From Bradyrhizobium erythrophlei (lineage in GTDB: Bacteria > Pseudomonadota > Alphaproteobacteria > Rhizobiales > Xanthobacteraceae): a stretch of DNA of 64,000 nt. Of this stretch, positions 18,788-26,918 are shown piece after piece. The stretch's first letter is position 1; each line of letters starts with the position of its first letter. A program made the translations under genes and the position numbers. Where the stretch lies: assembly GCA_900129675.1 (NCBI GenBank), contig FSRD01000001.1:5197501-5261500 (forward strand). Reading direction: 5' to 3'. Under the pieces are notes generated by a model. That model was not told the DNA's origin, did no database searches, and saw only the letters and a program-made list of their open reading frames with translations.

Positions 18788-19147
18788 CTACCTGTTCCTG
18801 CCATCGATCGGCGTCATCGCAAGCTTCGCCAGTTCGATGCCGTCGATGCAGCTGACATTCAGTGCCACCACTTCGGTGCCGTCGGGCTTGGTGCCGCGCG
18901 CGAACACGTCGACGCCGCAATCGATGCAGAGCTGATGCCGGATCGCGTGCTTGTTGAACAGATATTCGTGCAGATTTTCCTGGCCGGCGCGGAGCTGAAA
19001 GCTCTTCGGTGCGAGGAAGGTGAAATGCAGGCCCTTTTTGGTGCAGATCGAGCAGTTGCAGGCGGTCACCATCGCCATGTCGGTGGTGCATTCGAAGCGC
19101 ACCTGGCCGCAATGGCAGCCGCCGGTGTAAACCTTGCTGTCGGGCAT
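18788..19147 (-). CDS. GFA / CENP-V family zinc protein
   Basis: 119 residues. It has the glutathione-dependent formaldehyde-activating fold pattern: GGCHCGQVRFEC, CNCSICTKKG and a later CIDCGVDVFARG, giving the paired zinc-binding cysteines. ATG 19147 follows GGGGAAAC; an upstream in-frame ATG at 19174 would overlap the neighbouring gene and lacks a ribosome site. Formaldehyde handling is the family name, but many members have other roles. Confidence 0.85.
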   Translation of the reverse strand: MPDSKVYTGGCHCGQVRFECTTDMAMVTACNCSICTKKGLHFTFLAPKSFQLRAGQENLHEYLFNKHAIRHQLCIDCGVDVFARGTKPDGTEVVALNVSCIDGIELAKLAMTPIDGRNR

Positions 19148-19170
19148 CGTTTCCCCCTCACCAGACGCTC

Positions 19171-19845
19171 TCACCAGATTCCCGGTACCAGACGATAGCG
19201 TACGCGCGCGGCGTAGTCAGCATAGCCCGGCAGCCCCGCGATCAGCGCCCGTTCGTCGATATGGGCGCGAATGGCGAACAGCAATGCGAACAGGGGCGCG
19301 ATCGCCACGCCCAACCAGGAGCCCAGCAGCAGCGGCGCGCCGACGAAAAACAGCATGATGGCGCTGTACATGGGATGCCGCACCAACGCATACGGACCGG
19401 TCGAGACCACGTGATGGTGGCGCTCGGCCTGCACCTTGACCACGGGGGCGGCAAAGGAGTTTTCGCGGAACACCCACATGATGAAGCCGGTCGAGAGCAG
19501 GTACATCGCCAGCCCCAGGACCTGCAGCGCCAGGGGTACGTCGGAGGCCTGCATCCGCCGGTCCAGTCCCATCGCGACGAACCACAGGAATGCCACGACG
19601 ACGAATACCAGCATGAATTTCTTGTCGGCGGCGGGCTGCTCGTCGCGCGCCGTCAGCCGCATGCGCTCGGCCAGCAGCCCCGGATCGGTTCGCGCAAGCC
19701 ACAATCCGCAGGCGGGGCCGAGTATCGCAGAGGTCGCCAGATACACCCACGCCGCCGGCCAGTGCAGCGTGCCCGCAGTCGCAAACAGCAGCACGCCCAT
19801 GGCGACGACAACGAACGCGTTCTGCAGCAGCAGCTTTGCGATCAT
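19171..19845 (-). CDS. isoprenylcysteine carboxyl methyltransferase-like membrane protein
   Basis: 224 residues with about five membrane helices. The C-terminal half has the ICMT/PEMT-type motif YALVRHPMYSAIMLFFVGAP and the final basic-acidic patch DERALIAGLPGYADYAARV. Such bacterial proteins are SAM-dependent methyltransferases of unknown acceptor. It lies just upstream of the GFA gene on the same strand with a 23-base gap, so they may be cotranscribed. Confidence 0.8.
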   Translation of the reverse strand: MIAKLLLQNAFVVVAMGVLLFATAGTLHWPAAWVYLATSAILGPACGLWLARTDPGLLAERMRLTARDEQPAADKKFMLVFVVVAFLWFVAMGLDRRMQASDVPLALQVLGLAMYLLSTGFIMWVFRENSFAAPVVKVQAERHHHVVSTGPYALVRHPMYSAIMLFFVGAPLLLGSWLGVAIAPLFALLFAIRAHIDERALIAGLPGYADYAARVRYRLVPGIW

Positions 19846-19945
19846 GCTCGCGTCCCTTGAAGGATTGGCATGATAGCGCGGTTTTCCGGCGAACTTGCGA
19901 CGTTGCGATTTCGCGGGGCGATATCAGGTGCAGATCCGAAGATAG

Positions 19946-20044
19946 CCGTCATACCCGCGAAAGCGGGTATCCAGTAATCACTGGCCCCCGGGAATTTCGA
20001 ACACCTGGAATACTGGATCACCCGCCTTCGCGGGTGATGACAGT
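19946..20044. repeat. inverted repeat, GTCATACCCGCGAAAGCGGG family
   Basis: Two internal hairpins (CCCGCGAAAGCGGG and CCCGCCTTCGCGGG) lie in an overall inverted arrangement with GTCATACCC / GGGTGATGAC at the ends and CCAGTA / TACTGG inside. Noncoding, between two leftward genes. Confidence 0.82.
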
Positions 20045-20055
20045 TGTGACCTAGC

Positions 20056-20238
20056 TCAGACCAGCTGGTCGATCCGCGTTCCCTGTCCGGGCGGAAGTGC
20101 GGCCAGCACCGTCGGCTGCGGCAGGCGCGTGCCGTCGGCCGCAGCGGCGTTGGCGTCAGGCGTCTTGTCGGGCGGGTTGGGCGCGCTGGATTGCGGCGGC
20201 GCGATCGGCACCGGCGCGGCAACACTTGCGATCGTCAT
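20056..20238 (-). CDS. small conserved hypothetical protein, Pro/Ala-rich
   Basis: 60 residues beginning MTIASVAAPVPIAPPQ and ending GQGTRIDQLV. An AAGGA site 8 bases upstream selects this ATG over the one three codons earlier. No domain recognised. Confidence 0.55.
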   Translation of the reverse strand: MTIASVAAPVPIAPPQSSAPNPPDKTPDANAAAADGTRLPQPTVLAALPPGQGTRIDQLV

Positions 20239-20425
20239 CGGAAACATCCTTTTCGTTGCCTCCGACCTTGGCCGCGTTGAAGCGAACGATTTATGAATCC
20301 GGCGCCTCAACCACGCAGCATCGCCGCCGATCCCGTCGAACAGTGAACGGGAGGCTCCGATTTTCATGACAAGTTTATCGAACTTGCCGGCGGCCGATGG
20401 CGTTCAGGCGCGGCCGGCTGGAGGC

Positions 20426-20917
20426 CTATTCGTCCTTGTCGCGCGTGACCGCGATCGACGCGTCGGTCTTGGTGCGCGTGCATTCCATGTTGAGCCGGCG
20501 ATAGCGAAAGCTGACCTTGTCGCCGCGCAAGATACCCATGCGCTTGAGGCAGCGCGTGGTGCCGGTCGTGGTGTCGTCTTTCGGCACCGTGAAGACGATC
20601 GCCGCCGCGCGGCCGACCAGATCGTAAAATGCGGGCTTCGGCTTGCGGTCGCCCTTGGCGTAGAGCTCGTTGGAGTAATCCTGGCCGCGGCAGCCGAGCG
20701 ACAGCTCTTTTGCCGCCGGATGCGTCAGATAGACGATGTTGGCGGCCTTGAAGTTGATCTTGAGGCCGTCAATCTGATCGGCAAGTTGCTTTGCGGCATC
20801 GTCGCAGGGATCGGCGCGGGCCGGAGAGATCGTCAATACGGCCAGCACGGCAAAAATGGCGGCGAGCGCCGCAGAAAGAACACCCGGCACGGAACGGTTG
20901 CGCAGTGTTTTTGTCAT
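20426..20917 (-). CDS. exported hypothetical protein
   Basis: 163 residues from ATG 20917, preceded by GGGGGG. The N-terminus is a signal peptide ending SPARADP. The mature part has four cysteines (ADPCDDAA, LGCRGQ, TRCLKR, MECTRT), suggesting disulphides in the periplasm. Not assigned to a family. Confidence 0.7.
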   Translation of the reverse strand: MTKTLRNRSVPGVLSAALAAIFAVLAVLTISPARADPCDDAAKQLADQIDGLKINFKAANIVYLTHPAAKELSLGCRGQDYSNELYAKGDRKPKPAFYDLVGRAAAIVFTVPKDDTTTGTTRCLKRMGILRGDKVSFRYRRLNMECTRTKTDASIAVTRDKDE

Positions 20918-21007
20918 ACTACCCCCCGCGGCATTGAAACGCACGCAAGGTTCATGCAAGGTCCGCGCGAGCGCGTCAATACGTGCCGTGACGGCGATCG
21001 GCGGTCT

Positions 21008-21237
21008 ATGAAAAAGCCAACGGTTAAATTCAGCAAGGGCGAGGTCGGCCGGGTCCGGATCGTCGAGGATTTTCTGCCATCTCCGGACCGGCTGGTGCTG
21101 CGCGAGGACAACGTGAAGGTGACGTTGAGCCTGTCGCAGCGATCGGTGGCGTTCTTCAAACGCGCCGCGTGCCCTACCAGCGCATGATCCGCGTGCTGGT
21201 GGACGCCTATGCGGAAAAGCAGGAAGGGAAGGGGTGA
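21008..21237 (+). pseudogene. frameshifted CopG/ribbon-helix-helix-type DNA-binding protein gene
   Basis: The first frame (21008-21187) reads KVTLSLSQRSVAFFKRAA and then stops after four unrelated residues. The next frame, from about 21169, continues with VPYQRMIRVLVDAYAEKQ to TGA at 21235. Together these match the layout of the small CopG-like proteins whose core is KVTLSLSxRSVxFFKxxAxxxxxPYQxMIRxLVDxYA. Several bases near 21168, where a few residues are expected, appear to be deleted. A homologous toxin gene is not seen. Confidence 0.68.
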
Positions 21238-21355
21238 GGAAGCATTGCTGCTGAGGCATCCGGAACCTTCCTTTTCTCCCAAAAGTGCTTAGAACGGCTC
21301 TATCGCCGGCCTGGCGTCCGTGGACGCGTCCGGAACCTCAACTTGCGAGCCCCCC

Positions 21356-23008
21356 ATGAACGCCCCCACCGCCTTTCCCGACCCAAAACCAGTCCCGCCC
21401 TACAAGCATACGCCGCTGTTTCCGCTCGGCGCGGATACCACGCCGTACAAGAAGATCACGGCCGAGGGCGTGCGGGTCGAGAAGGTGCTCGGCAAGGACA
21501 TGCTGGTGGTGTCGCGCGAGGCGCTGCGGGCCCTGTCCGAGGCCGCCTTCGGCGACATCAACCACTATCTGCGCCCCGGGCATCTGAAGCAGCTGCGCAA
21601 CATCCTCGACGACAAGGAGGCCAGCGACAACGACAAGTTCGTCGCCTTCGACTTCCTGAAGAACGCCAACATCGCCGCCGGCGGCGTGCTGCCGATGTGC
21701 CAGGACACCGGCACCGCGATCATCATGGGCAAGAAGGGCTGCAACGTCATCTCTGATGGCGACGACGAGGCCGCGCTGTCGGAAGGCGCGCGCGACGCCT
21801 ATTTGCGCCGTAATTTGCGTTATTCGCAGGTGGCGCCGCTGTCGATGTATGAGGAAAAGAACACCGCCAACAACATGCCGGCGCAGTGCGAGATCTATGC
21901 CGAGGGCGATGATGCCTACAAGTTCATGTTCATGGCCAAGGGCGGCGGAAGCGCCAACAAGAGCTTTCTGTTCCAGGCGACGCCGTCGGTTCTGACAAAA
22001 GATCGGCTGCTGGCGTTTTTGAAGGAGAAGGTGCTGACGCTCGGCACCGCGGCGTGCCCGCCCTATCATCTGGCGATCGTGATCGGCGGCACCTCCGCTG
22101 AACTCTGCATGAAGACGGTGAAGTTGGCATCCGCGCGTTATCTCGACGCGCTGCCCACACATGGCTCGGCGGACGGCAACGCCTTCCGCGATCTCGAGAT
22201 GGAGCAAGAGATTCTGAAGATGACGCAGTCGCTCGGCGTCGGCGCGCAGTTCGGCGGCAAATATTTCTGCCACGACGTCCGCGTGATCCGGATGCCGCGC
22301 CACGGCGCGTCCTTGCCGATCGGGCTTGGCGTGTCCTGCTCGGCGGACCGCCAGGTGCTCGGCAAGATTACAAAAGACGGCGTCTATCTCGAAGAGCTCG
22401 AGCATAACCCGGCGCAGTACCTGCCGGCGGTGGAGCAGTCGCTCGGCGGCGAGGTCGTCAAGATCAATCTCAACCAGCCGATGAAGGATATTCTAGCGAC
22501 GCTTGCAAAACACCCGATCAAGACCCGGTTGTCCTTGAGCGGGACCATGATCGTCGCCCGCGATTCCGCGCATGCCAAGCTGCGCGAGCGGCTGGAGAAG
22601 GGCGAACCGCTGCCGGATTATTTCAAGAACCATCCGGTGTATTACGCCGGTCCCGCCAAAACGCCGGACGGATACGCCTCCGGCGCGTTCGGCCCGACCA
22701 CCGCAGGACGCATGGACAGTTTCGTCGACCAGTTCCAGGCCGCGGGCGGCTCGATGGTGATGGTGGCCAAGGGCAACCGCGCGGTCGCGGTGCGCGAGGC
22801 CTGCAAGAAGCACGGCGGCTTCTATCTCGGCTCGATCGGCGGGGCCGCGGCAAACCTCGCCGAGCACTGCATCAAGAAGGTCGAGGTGGTGGAATATCCC
22901 GAACTCGGCATGGAAGCGATCTGGCGGATCGAGGTCGAGGATTTTCCGGCCTTCATCATCATCGACGACAAGGGCAACGACTTCTTCAAGGAATTGAATC
23001 TGGGGTAG
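21356..23008 (+). CDS. fumA: fumarate hydratase, class I (iron-sulphur)
   Basis: 550 residues. Interconverts fumarate and malate in the TCA cycle using a [4Fe-4S] cluster. The cluster-side motif GVLPMCQDTGTAIIMGKKG is present, as are CPPYHLAIVIGGTSAE and the C-terminal-domain GPTTAGRMDSFVDQFQAAGG with IGGAAANLAEHCIKKVEV. ATG 21356 gives the normal N-terminus; the open frame extends 12 codons further upstream. Monocistronic. Confidence 0.93.
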   Translation: MNAPTAFPDPKPVPPYKHTPLFPLGADTTPYKKITAEGVRVEKVLGKDMLVVSREALRALSEAAFGDINHYLRPGHLKQLRNILDDKEASDNDKFVAFDFLKNANIAAGGVLPMCQDTGTAIIMGKKGCNVISDGDDEAALSEGARDAYLRRNLRYSQVAPLSMYEEKNTANNMPAQCEIYAEGDDAYKFMFMAKGGGSANKSFLFQATPSVLTKDRLLAFLKEKVLTLGTAACPPYHLAIVIGGTSAELCMKTVKLASARYLDALPTHGSADGNAFRDLEMEQEILKMTQSLGVGAQFGGKYFCHDVRVIRMPRHGASLPIGLGVSCSADRQVLGKITKDGVYLEELEHNPAQYLPAVEQSLGGEVVKINLNQPMKDILATLAKHPIKTRLSLSGTMIVARDSAHAKLRERLEKGEPLPDYFKNHPVYYAGPAKTPDGYASGAFGPTTAGRMDSFVDQFQAAGGSMVMVAKGNRAVAVREACKKHGGFYLGSIGGAAANLAEHCIKKVEVVEYPELGMEAIWRIEVEDFPAFIIIDDKGNDFFKELNLG

Positions 23009-23010
23009 GT

Positions 23011-23141
23011 TGTCGTCCCGGCCCATATGCGCAATTGCGCATCAGGAGCCGGGATCCATCATTGTTGATGGAAAGCCATCAACCGCCGCGGCAAAACAAT
23101 TACTGCCGCGGCGTTTGGTCCCGGCTCAAGGCCGGGAAGAC
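23011..23141. repeat. inverted repeat, TCCCGGC family, after fumarase
   Basis: Left part TGTCGTCCCGGCCCAT with a CATATGCGCAATTGCGCAT hairpin, right part GGTCCCGGCTCAAGGCCGGG, and an inner pair CCGCCGCGGC / GCCGCGGCG. Noncoding. Confidence 0.7.
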
Positions 23142-23151
23142 AGCGGCGCCC

Positions 23152-23448
23152 TTACGCCCGCGTTCCCGTGAACGGAAAGCTGCCCATCGGACCGATGCCC
23201 ATTTCGCCGGACATGCTGTCGCCGGACACCTTGCCGGTGAAGGCCAGCGTCAGCGGCATCGGATTGGTGATGGAGATCTTCCAGGCGACGTCGTCGCCGC
23301 TCGCGGTGCCGTCGAAGATTTCGCCAGAATTGCCGTCGGCGCCCTGGGTGCCCGTCAGCGTGCCGCCTGAATTCTTCAGGGTCAGCGTCGCCTTGCGCTC
23401 GCCCATCGGCGTGGTCATCACGATGTTCCAGTTGCCGTCCACTGCCAT
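23152..23448 (-). CDS. small conserved hypothetical protein, beta-rich
   Basis: 98 residues, no signal peptide. Alternating short strands such as WNIVMTTPMGERKATLTLK and GTLTGTQGADGNSGEIFDGT, ending MGSFPFTGTRA. The composition suggests a small beta-barrel or lipocalin-like fold, but I do not recognise a named family. Ribosome site GGGGAGA upstream. Confidence 0.65.
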   Translation of the reverse strand: MAVDGNWNIVMTTPMGERKATLTLKNSGGTLTGTQGADGNSGEIFDGTASGDDVAWKISITNPMPLTLAFTGKVSGDSMSGEMGIGPMGSFPFTGTRA

Positions 23449-23556
23449 TGCTGTCTCCCCAATATTTCCCAGTAAACCGGAATGGTTCTGAGCTCCAAAC
23501 TCGGGCGGCGGTATAACCTATCTCGCTGCGCAAGCCTATGGTGTGGTGAGCGGCCA

Positions 23557-24105
23557 TCAGGTGGCGGCGCGCAGGCGGCTCGTTACCAGGATGCGGAACG
23601 CCACATATTGAATGGCGAAGGCCGCAATCTTCGCGCCGACCAGCACAACCGTCACATAGAATGTCCACAGCTTCATGTTGCCGGTCAGCGCCACCGCGAT
23701 GGTGCCACAGCCGAGCGCGAACATCAGCGCCGCCCATGCGAAGCCGGCAAGCGTGACATACTCGGGAATGGTCTCGGTCACGATCGGCGGCAGATAGCGC
23801 AGCAGCCAGCCGCGCTTGAGCATGATGGCGCCGATCGCAAAATGCCCGATCGCAGGCTTTGTCAGCACGAAACGCGGATCGTTGGTGAGCAGCGTCGCGC
23901 TGCCTAGCACGATCACCAGCGCCAGGCTGGCATAGGTCATGAAGCCGAGCGGCTTGCCCTTGACGCGGGCATAGATCACTTGCGCGATGGCGCCTGCGAT
24001 CGCGATGCCCGTCGCCAGCAGCACATTGTCGGTCAAGAGGTAGATCGCAAGGAACAGGATGGTGGAGAGAAAATCGGTGGCCAGTCTGGCGAATACGTCC
24101 TTCAT
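23557..24105 (-). CDS. septation protein A (IspZ/YciB)-family membrane protein
   Basis: 182 residues with five or so membrane helices. It matches the YciB/IspZ layout: an N-terminal DFLSTILFLAIYLLTDNV, then AQVIYARVKGKPLGFMTYAS, LTNDPRFVLTKPAIGHFAIG and MLKRGWLLRYLPP. ATG 24105 has the best context; the frame is open further upstream. It follows the next gene on the same strand after 38 bases, so both probably sit under the TetR-type operators. Confidence 0.78.
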   Translation of the reverse strand: MKDVFARLATDFLSTILFLAIYLLTDNVLLATGIAIAGAIAQVIYARVKGKPLGFMTYASLALVIVLGSATLLTNDPRFVLTKPAIGHFAIGAIMLKRGWLLRYLPPIVTETIPEYVTLAGFAWAALMFALGCGTIAVALTGNMKLWTFYVTVVLVGAKIAAFAIQYVAFRILVTSRLRAAT

Positions 24106-24143
24106 CGTCCTGCTCTCTGTTGGATCGGTGGTCTGATGATATC

Positions 24144-24719
24144 CTAGTGCGTTGCCGGCAGGGCACTGACGGGCGCCGCTCCGTATTTCGCCTTGCGATA
24201 CTGCGGATACCACTTGGTGAAATAGACCGCGCTGTTGCGGGCGGCGAAGGTGATCAGCAATCCAGACCAGAGCGGCAGACTCGGGACATAGAGCAGCGCA
24301 ATGTTGCCGATCATCATCAGCAGCGCAGCGCCGGTCCAGGCCCATGTGATCAGATAGTTCGCGTGAAGGAAACCGGGCAGCCGCGCGGTCTCGGCATCGA
24401 CAGCCTCCCGTGCATATTGCAGCGTGAAGGGGTGGCGGAACACGATCGACAGCAGCGACACCAGGAAGATGCCGGTATCGACCGCGAACTTGACAGCCGA
24501 TGAGTTCATGGCGGGATCGGTCAGGACGTAGCCGCCGACCGCGGCGAACACCACCACGGAGCCGGCACCGAGAATCTTGACCGAGCGGCCGCGCAAGACG
24601 TCGAGCGCGATCACGCCAAGGCAGACCGCAACGGTGGCAAACAGGCTCACGGCGGCCGAGGTCACCAGCATCAGCAGGGCATAGGCGCCGTAGGGGGCAA
24701 GGATCAGGAAAATCGTCAT
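24144..24719 (-). CDS. polytopic membrane protein under the paired operators
   Basis: 191 residues with five to six hydrophobic segments. SIVFRHPFTLQYAREAVDAE and the C-terminal YFTKWYPQYRKAKYG are the most distinctive parts; no named family is certain. ATG 24719 follows AGAGG. A perfect palindromic operator lies 19 bases upstream, and the gene probably forms an operon with the septation-protein-like gene downstream. Both likely belong to the regulon of the TetR gene at 26919. Confidence 0.75.
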   Translation of the reverse strand: MTIFLILAPYGAYALLMLVTSAAVSLFATVAVCLGVIALDVLRGRSVKILGAGSVVVFAAVGGYVLTDPAMNSSAVKFAVDTGIFLVSLLSIVFRHPFTLQYAREAVDAETARLPGFLHANYLITWAWTGAALLMMIGNIALLYVPSLPLWSGLLITFAARNSAVYFTKWYPQYRKAKYGAAPVSALPATH

Positions 24720-24738
24720 GGCAGCCTCTTTCAGGCTA

Positions 24739-24757
24739 ATCTTTACACCGTAAAGAT
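24739..24757 (-). promoter_or_regulatory. TetR-type operator (perfect palindrome) and promoter
   Basis: ATCTTTACACCGTAAAGAT: two 8-base arms around ACC. On the minus strand a TTGACG (24786-24781) and TAGTGT (24763-24758) with 17-base spacing form a plausible promoter whose start would fall inside the palindrome. The same arrangement occurs before the carotenoid oxygenase gene. Confidence 0.78.
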
Positions 24758-24791
24758 ACACTAGGGACGAGCGGCGGAATCGTCAAGCGAA

Positions 24792-24810
24792 ATCTTTACA
24801 GTGTCTAAAT
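24792..24810. promoter_or_regulatory. second, degenerate operator copy
   Basis: ATCTTTACAGTGTCTAAAT keeps the left arm of the palindrome exactly and a degenerate right arm. It is centred 53 bases from the perfect copy and lies in a 30-base block (24781-24810) that differs at only two positions from 26869-26898. Confidence 0.65.
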
Positions 24811-24846
24811 TGTGATAATCGGATATTGTGATGTAATTACAATTAT

Positions 24847-25290
24847 TTAGGTCGTCGCGAATCCGCCGAACAGAATCCGCGACAGGATCAGCACGGCGCA
24901 GGCGACCAGCAACCCGATCGTGATCGTCATGCCGCCGACCCGGCAGATGCGAAATTGCAGGGTGCTGGGAGCGACATACATGCCGAGCGGATGGAGCAGC
25001 CGCGAGACCAGGAGCGCGGCCATCAGTAAATGCACGCGCAGCGCGGAAGCGCCCGACATTTCGAGCATCGCGACCATCAGCGCGATCATCGGGACATATT
25101 CGGCAAAATTGGCATGCGCCCGGATCGCGCTACGCAGCGTCGGACTGCCGCTGTCGCCAAAACTCGCCCGATTGGTTTGGCGCAACCGGATCACTTGCAG
25201 GGTGAGGGCTGCATAGAGCAGCGCGAGAACCGCGAGATAGGCTGACGTGATCGAGGGCAGGTGCAGGGCGATTTCTCGAATGGTTGACAT
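24847..25290 (-). CDS. MAPEG-family membrane protein
   Basis: 147 residues from ATG 25290. Four membrane helices with the family pattern RQTNRASFGDSG, SAIRAHANFAEYVPMIALM and LLVSRLLHPLGMY. MAPEG proteins are often glutathione-dependent; bacterial roles vary. It lies between the two operator-bearing promoters but has its own upstream region containing an inverted repeat. Confidence 0.85.
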   Translation of the reverse strand: MSTIREIALHLPSITSAYLAVLALLYAALTLQVIRLRQTNRASFGDSGSPTLRSAIRAHANFAEYVPMIALMVAMLEMSGASALRVHLLMAALLVSRLLHPLGMYVAPSTLQFRICRVGGMTITIGLLVACAVLILSRILFGGFATT

Positions 25291-25387
25291 CGTCATTCCG
25301 GGGCGATGCGCAGCATCGAACCCGGAATCCAGAGACCATGCCATCGAGATTCCGGGTTCAGCCCTGCCGGCCGCCCCGGAATGACGG
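25291..25387. repeat. inverted repeat, CGTCATTCCGGGGC family
   Basis: Ends CGTCATTCCGGGGC and GCCCCGGAATGACG are perfect complements; inside, GAACCCGGAATC pairs with GATTCCGGGTTC. It begins directly at the MAPEG start codon and so covers its upstream region. Confidence 0.87.
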
Positions 25388-25398
25388 AGGGTGCAACG

Positions 25399-26805
25399 TC
25401 AATCCGCCCCCACCCAATTGCCGTGAAAACCATCGGGCACGCGATGGCCGAGATGCACCAGCGCCACCGGACCGGCTTCGACATCGGTAGCATTGAACAC
25501 CGCGAGATCGCTTCGGTTTTCCCGCGCGCGCCAGACCGCGGCCAACAGCCAGCCAACCCCCTCGGCGGCATCGCTGCCGCGCTCGACGAACACCGGCTCC
25601 GAAATCGTGTCGCCGGCGGGCAGCAGATAATTGCCAAGCCGCGTGCCCTTGCCGTCGACATGCACGATGCCGGACAGCGCGCCGAACATCGGCAGATCCG
25701 GATTGGCGCAGGCGTACCAGCCGTGGCTGCTTTTCAGGCCGGCGCGGCGATCGTCGATGCGCGGGAATTCGCCGGTCAGGTCGTCGAGATAGGTCTGCGC
25801 AAAGCGGTCGGTATTGCCTGCGAGATCGAAGGTCCAGCGGCAGTGGCGGGCGCGGGATTTCGCAGGATCCGTCGGCGAGCCGTCGGGATGGGTGAACAAC
25901 GGGGCTTCCTCGAACTGCATGACGTCGGCGATGATGCGGTCGCCTTCCTCCCAAGCGTTCATGACATGAAAGACGTAGCAGCTTTCGGCGCGGAACCAGA
26001 CGATGTCTTTCACCGAACCGCTGCGCTTCATGACGCCGACATAGGCGCCTTTCTCCGGCTCCCAGGCGTAAGGCGGCTTGCCGCGCATGGCGCGATCCAT
26101 GCTGCCGGTGATCGGCAATATCGGAAACAGCAGGTGATGTTCGGTGACGATGAAGTCGTGCACCATGCTGGCATAGGGCGCCTCGAAGCGATCGAACCGC
26201 GTCACCACGCCCGACGCGTTGACCGATCCGAAGGACAGGGCAGGGGTCAGCGGGCCGGCGGCGTTGTAGCCGAAGAACACCATTTCGCCGGTGACAGGAT
26301 CGATCTTGGGATGCGCGGTGAAGGGGCCGGAGATAGCGCCTCTGTAGTCGCAATAGCCGATCCGGTTCAGCGTATCCGGCTCGATCTCGGTCGGCGGATG
26401 GCCTTCTTCCAGCGCCAGCAGGCGGCCGGCGTGAAAGATGATGTTGGTGTTGGCGACGCCGCTGTCGGTACACGAAGTGGCCGGTGCATCCGGTAGTTTT
26501 CGGCCCCCGAAAGCGCCGAACAGCGCGCGGCCGGCGTCATGCTCGGCCTGCCACTTGGGGGTGCGGACCCAGCGATTGCGATAGCTGGCGCGGCCGTTTT
26601 CGAGACGGAAGGCGTGCAGCATGCCGTCGCCGACGAACCAGTGCGCGCCCGGCGCGTCGAATTGCGGGTTGGGGCCGTTGCGATAGAGCGTGCCGTTGAG
26701 TTCGCGCGGCAGCTCGCCGGTCACCTTCAGAAACGGCGCGTCGCACTCAAAAGGGATCGGCGCCAGATTGGTCCGCGCCGCATTGGAAGTCACCTGGTCA
26801 AGCAT
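25399..26805 (-). CDS. carotenoid oxygenase (RPE65/CCD family)
   Basis: 468 residues. Non-haem iron enzyme that splits carotenoids, apocarotenoids or stilbenes. The four iron-binding histidines are all in place: His165 (AHPKIDP), His216 (MVHDFIVTEHH), His280 (YVFHVMNAWEEGD) and His461 (DGFHGNWVG). The N-terminus RNGPNPQFDAPGAHWFVGDG is typical. Ribosome site GGAGG. A perfect palindromic operator lies 20 bases upstream and a second copy abuts the divergent TetR gene, which points to TetR control. Substrate is not predictable. Confidence 0.92.
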   Translation of the reverse strand: MLDQVTSNAARTNLAPIPFECDAPFLKVTGELPRELNGTLYRNGPNPQFDAPGAHWFVGDGMLHAFRLENGRASYRNRWVRTPKWQAEHDAGRALFGAFGGRKLPDAPATSCTDSGVANTNIIFHAGRLLALEEGHPPTEIEPDTLNRIGYCDYRGAISGPFTAHPKIDPVTGEMVFFGYNAAGPLTPALSFGSVNASGVVTRFDRFEAPYASMVHDFIVTEHHLLFPILPITGSMDRAMRGKPPYAWEPEKGAYVGVMKRSGSVKDIVWFRAESCYVFHVMNAWEEGDRIIADVMQFEEAPLFTHPDGSPTDPAKSRARHCRWTFDLAGNTDRFAQTYLDDLTGEFPRIDDRRAGLKSSHGWYACANPDLPMFGALSGIVHVDGKGTRLGNYLLPAGDTISEPVFVERGSDAAEGVGWLLAAVWRARENRSDLAVFNATDVEAGPVALVHLGHRVPDGFHGNWVGAD

Positions 26806-26825
26806 TTCGCGCTCCCTCCATTTAA

Positions 26826-26844
26826 ATCTTTACATCGTAAAGAT
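26826..26844 (-). promoter_or_regulatory. TetR-type operator (perfect palindrome) at the carotenoid oxygenase promoter
   Basis: ATCTTTACATCGTAAAGAT, with the same 8-base arms as at 24739 and only the centre changed. On the minus strand TTGACG (26874-26869) is a -35 candidate with a 17-18 base spacing to TACCCG/ACCCGT, putting the operator over the start site. Confidence 0.8.
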
Positions 26845-26879
26845 ACGGGTACAAGGCGTCGCTCGCGCCGTCAAGCAAA

Positions 26880-26898
26880 ATCTTTACAGTGTCAAAAT
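26880..26898. promoter_or_regulatory. degenerate operator upstream of the TetR gene
   Basis: ATCTTTACAGTGTCAAAAT has the exact left arm and a degenerate right arm. It ends 20 bases before the TetR start codon, so it suits autoregulation. Centre-to-centre distance to the perfect copy is 54 bases. Confidence 0.68.
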
Positions 26899-26918
26899 GG
26901 CGTCTTATAAGGATTCGC

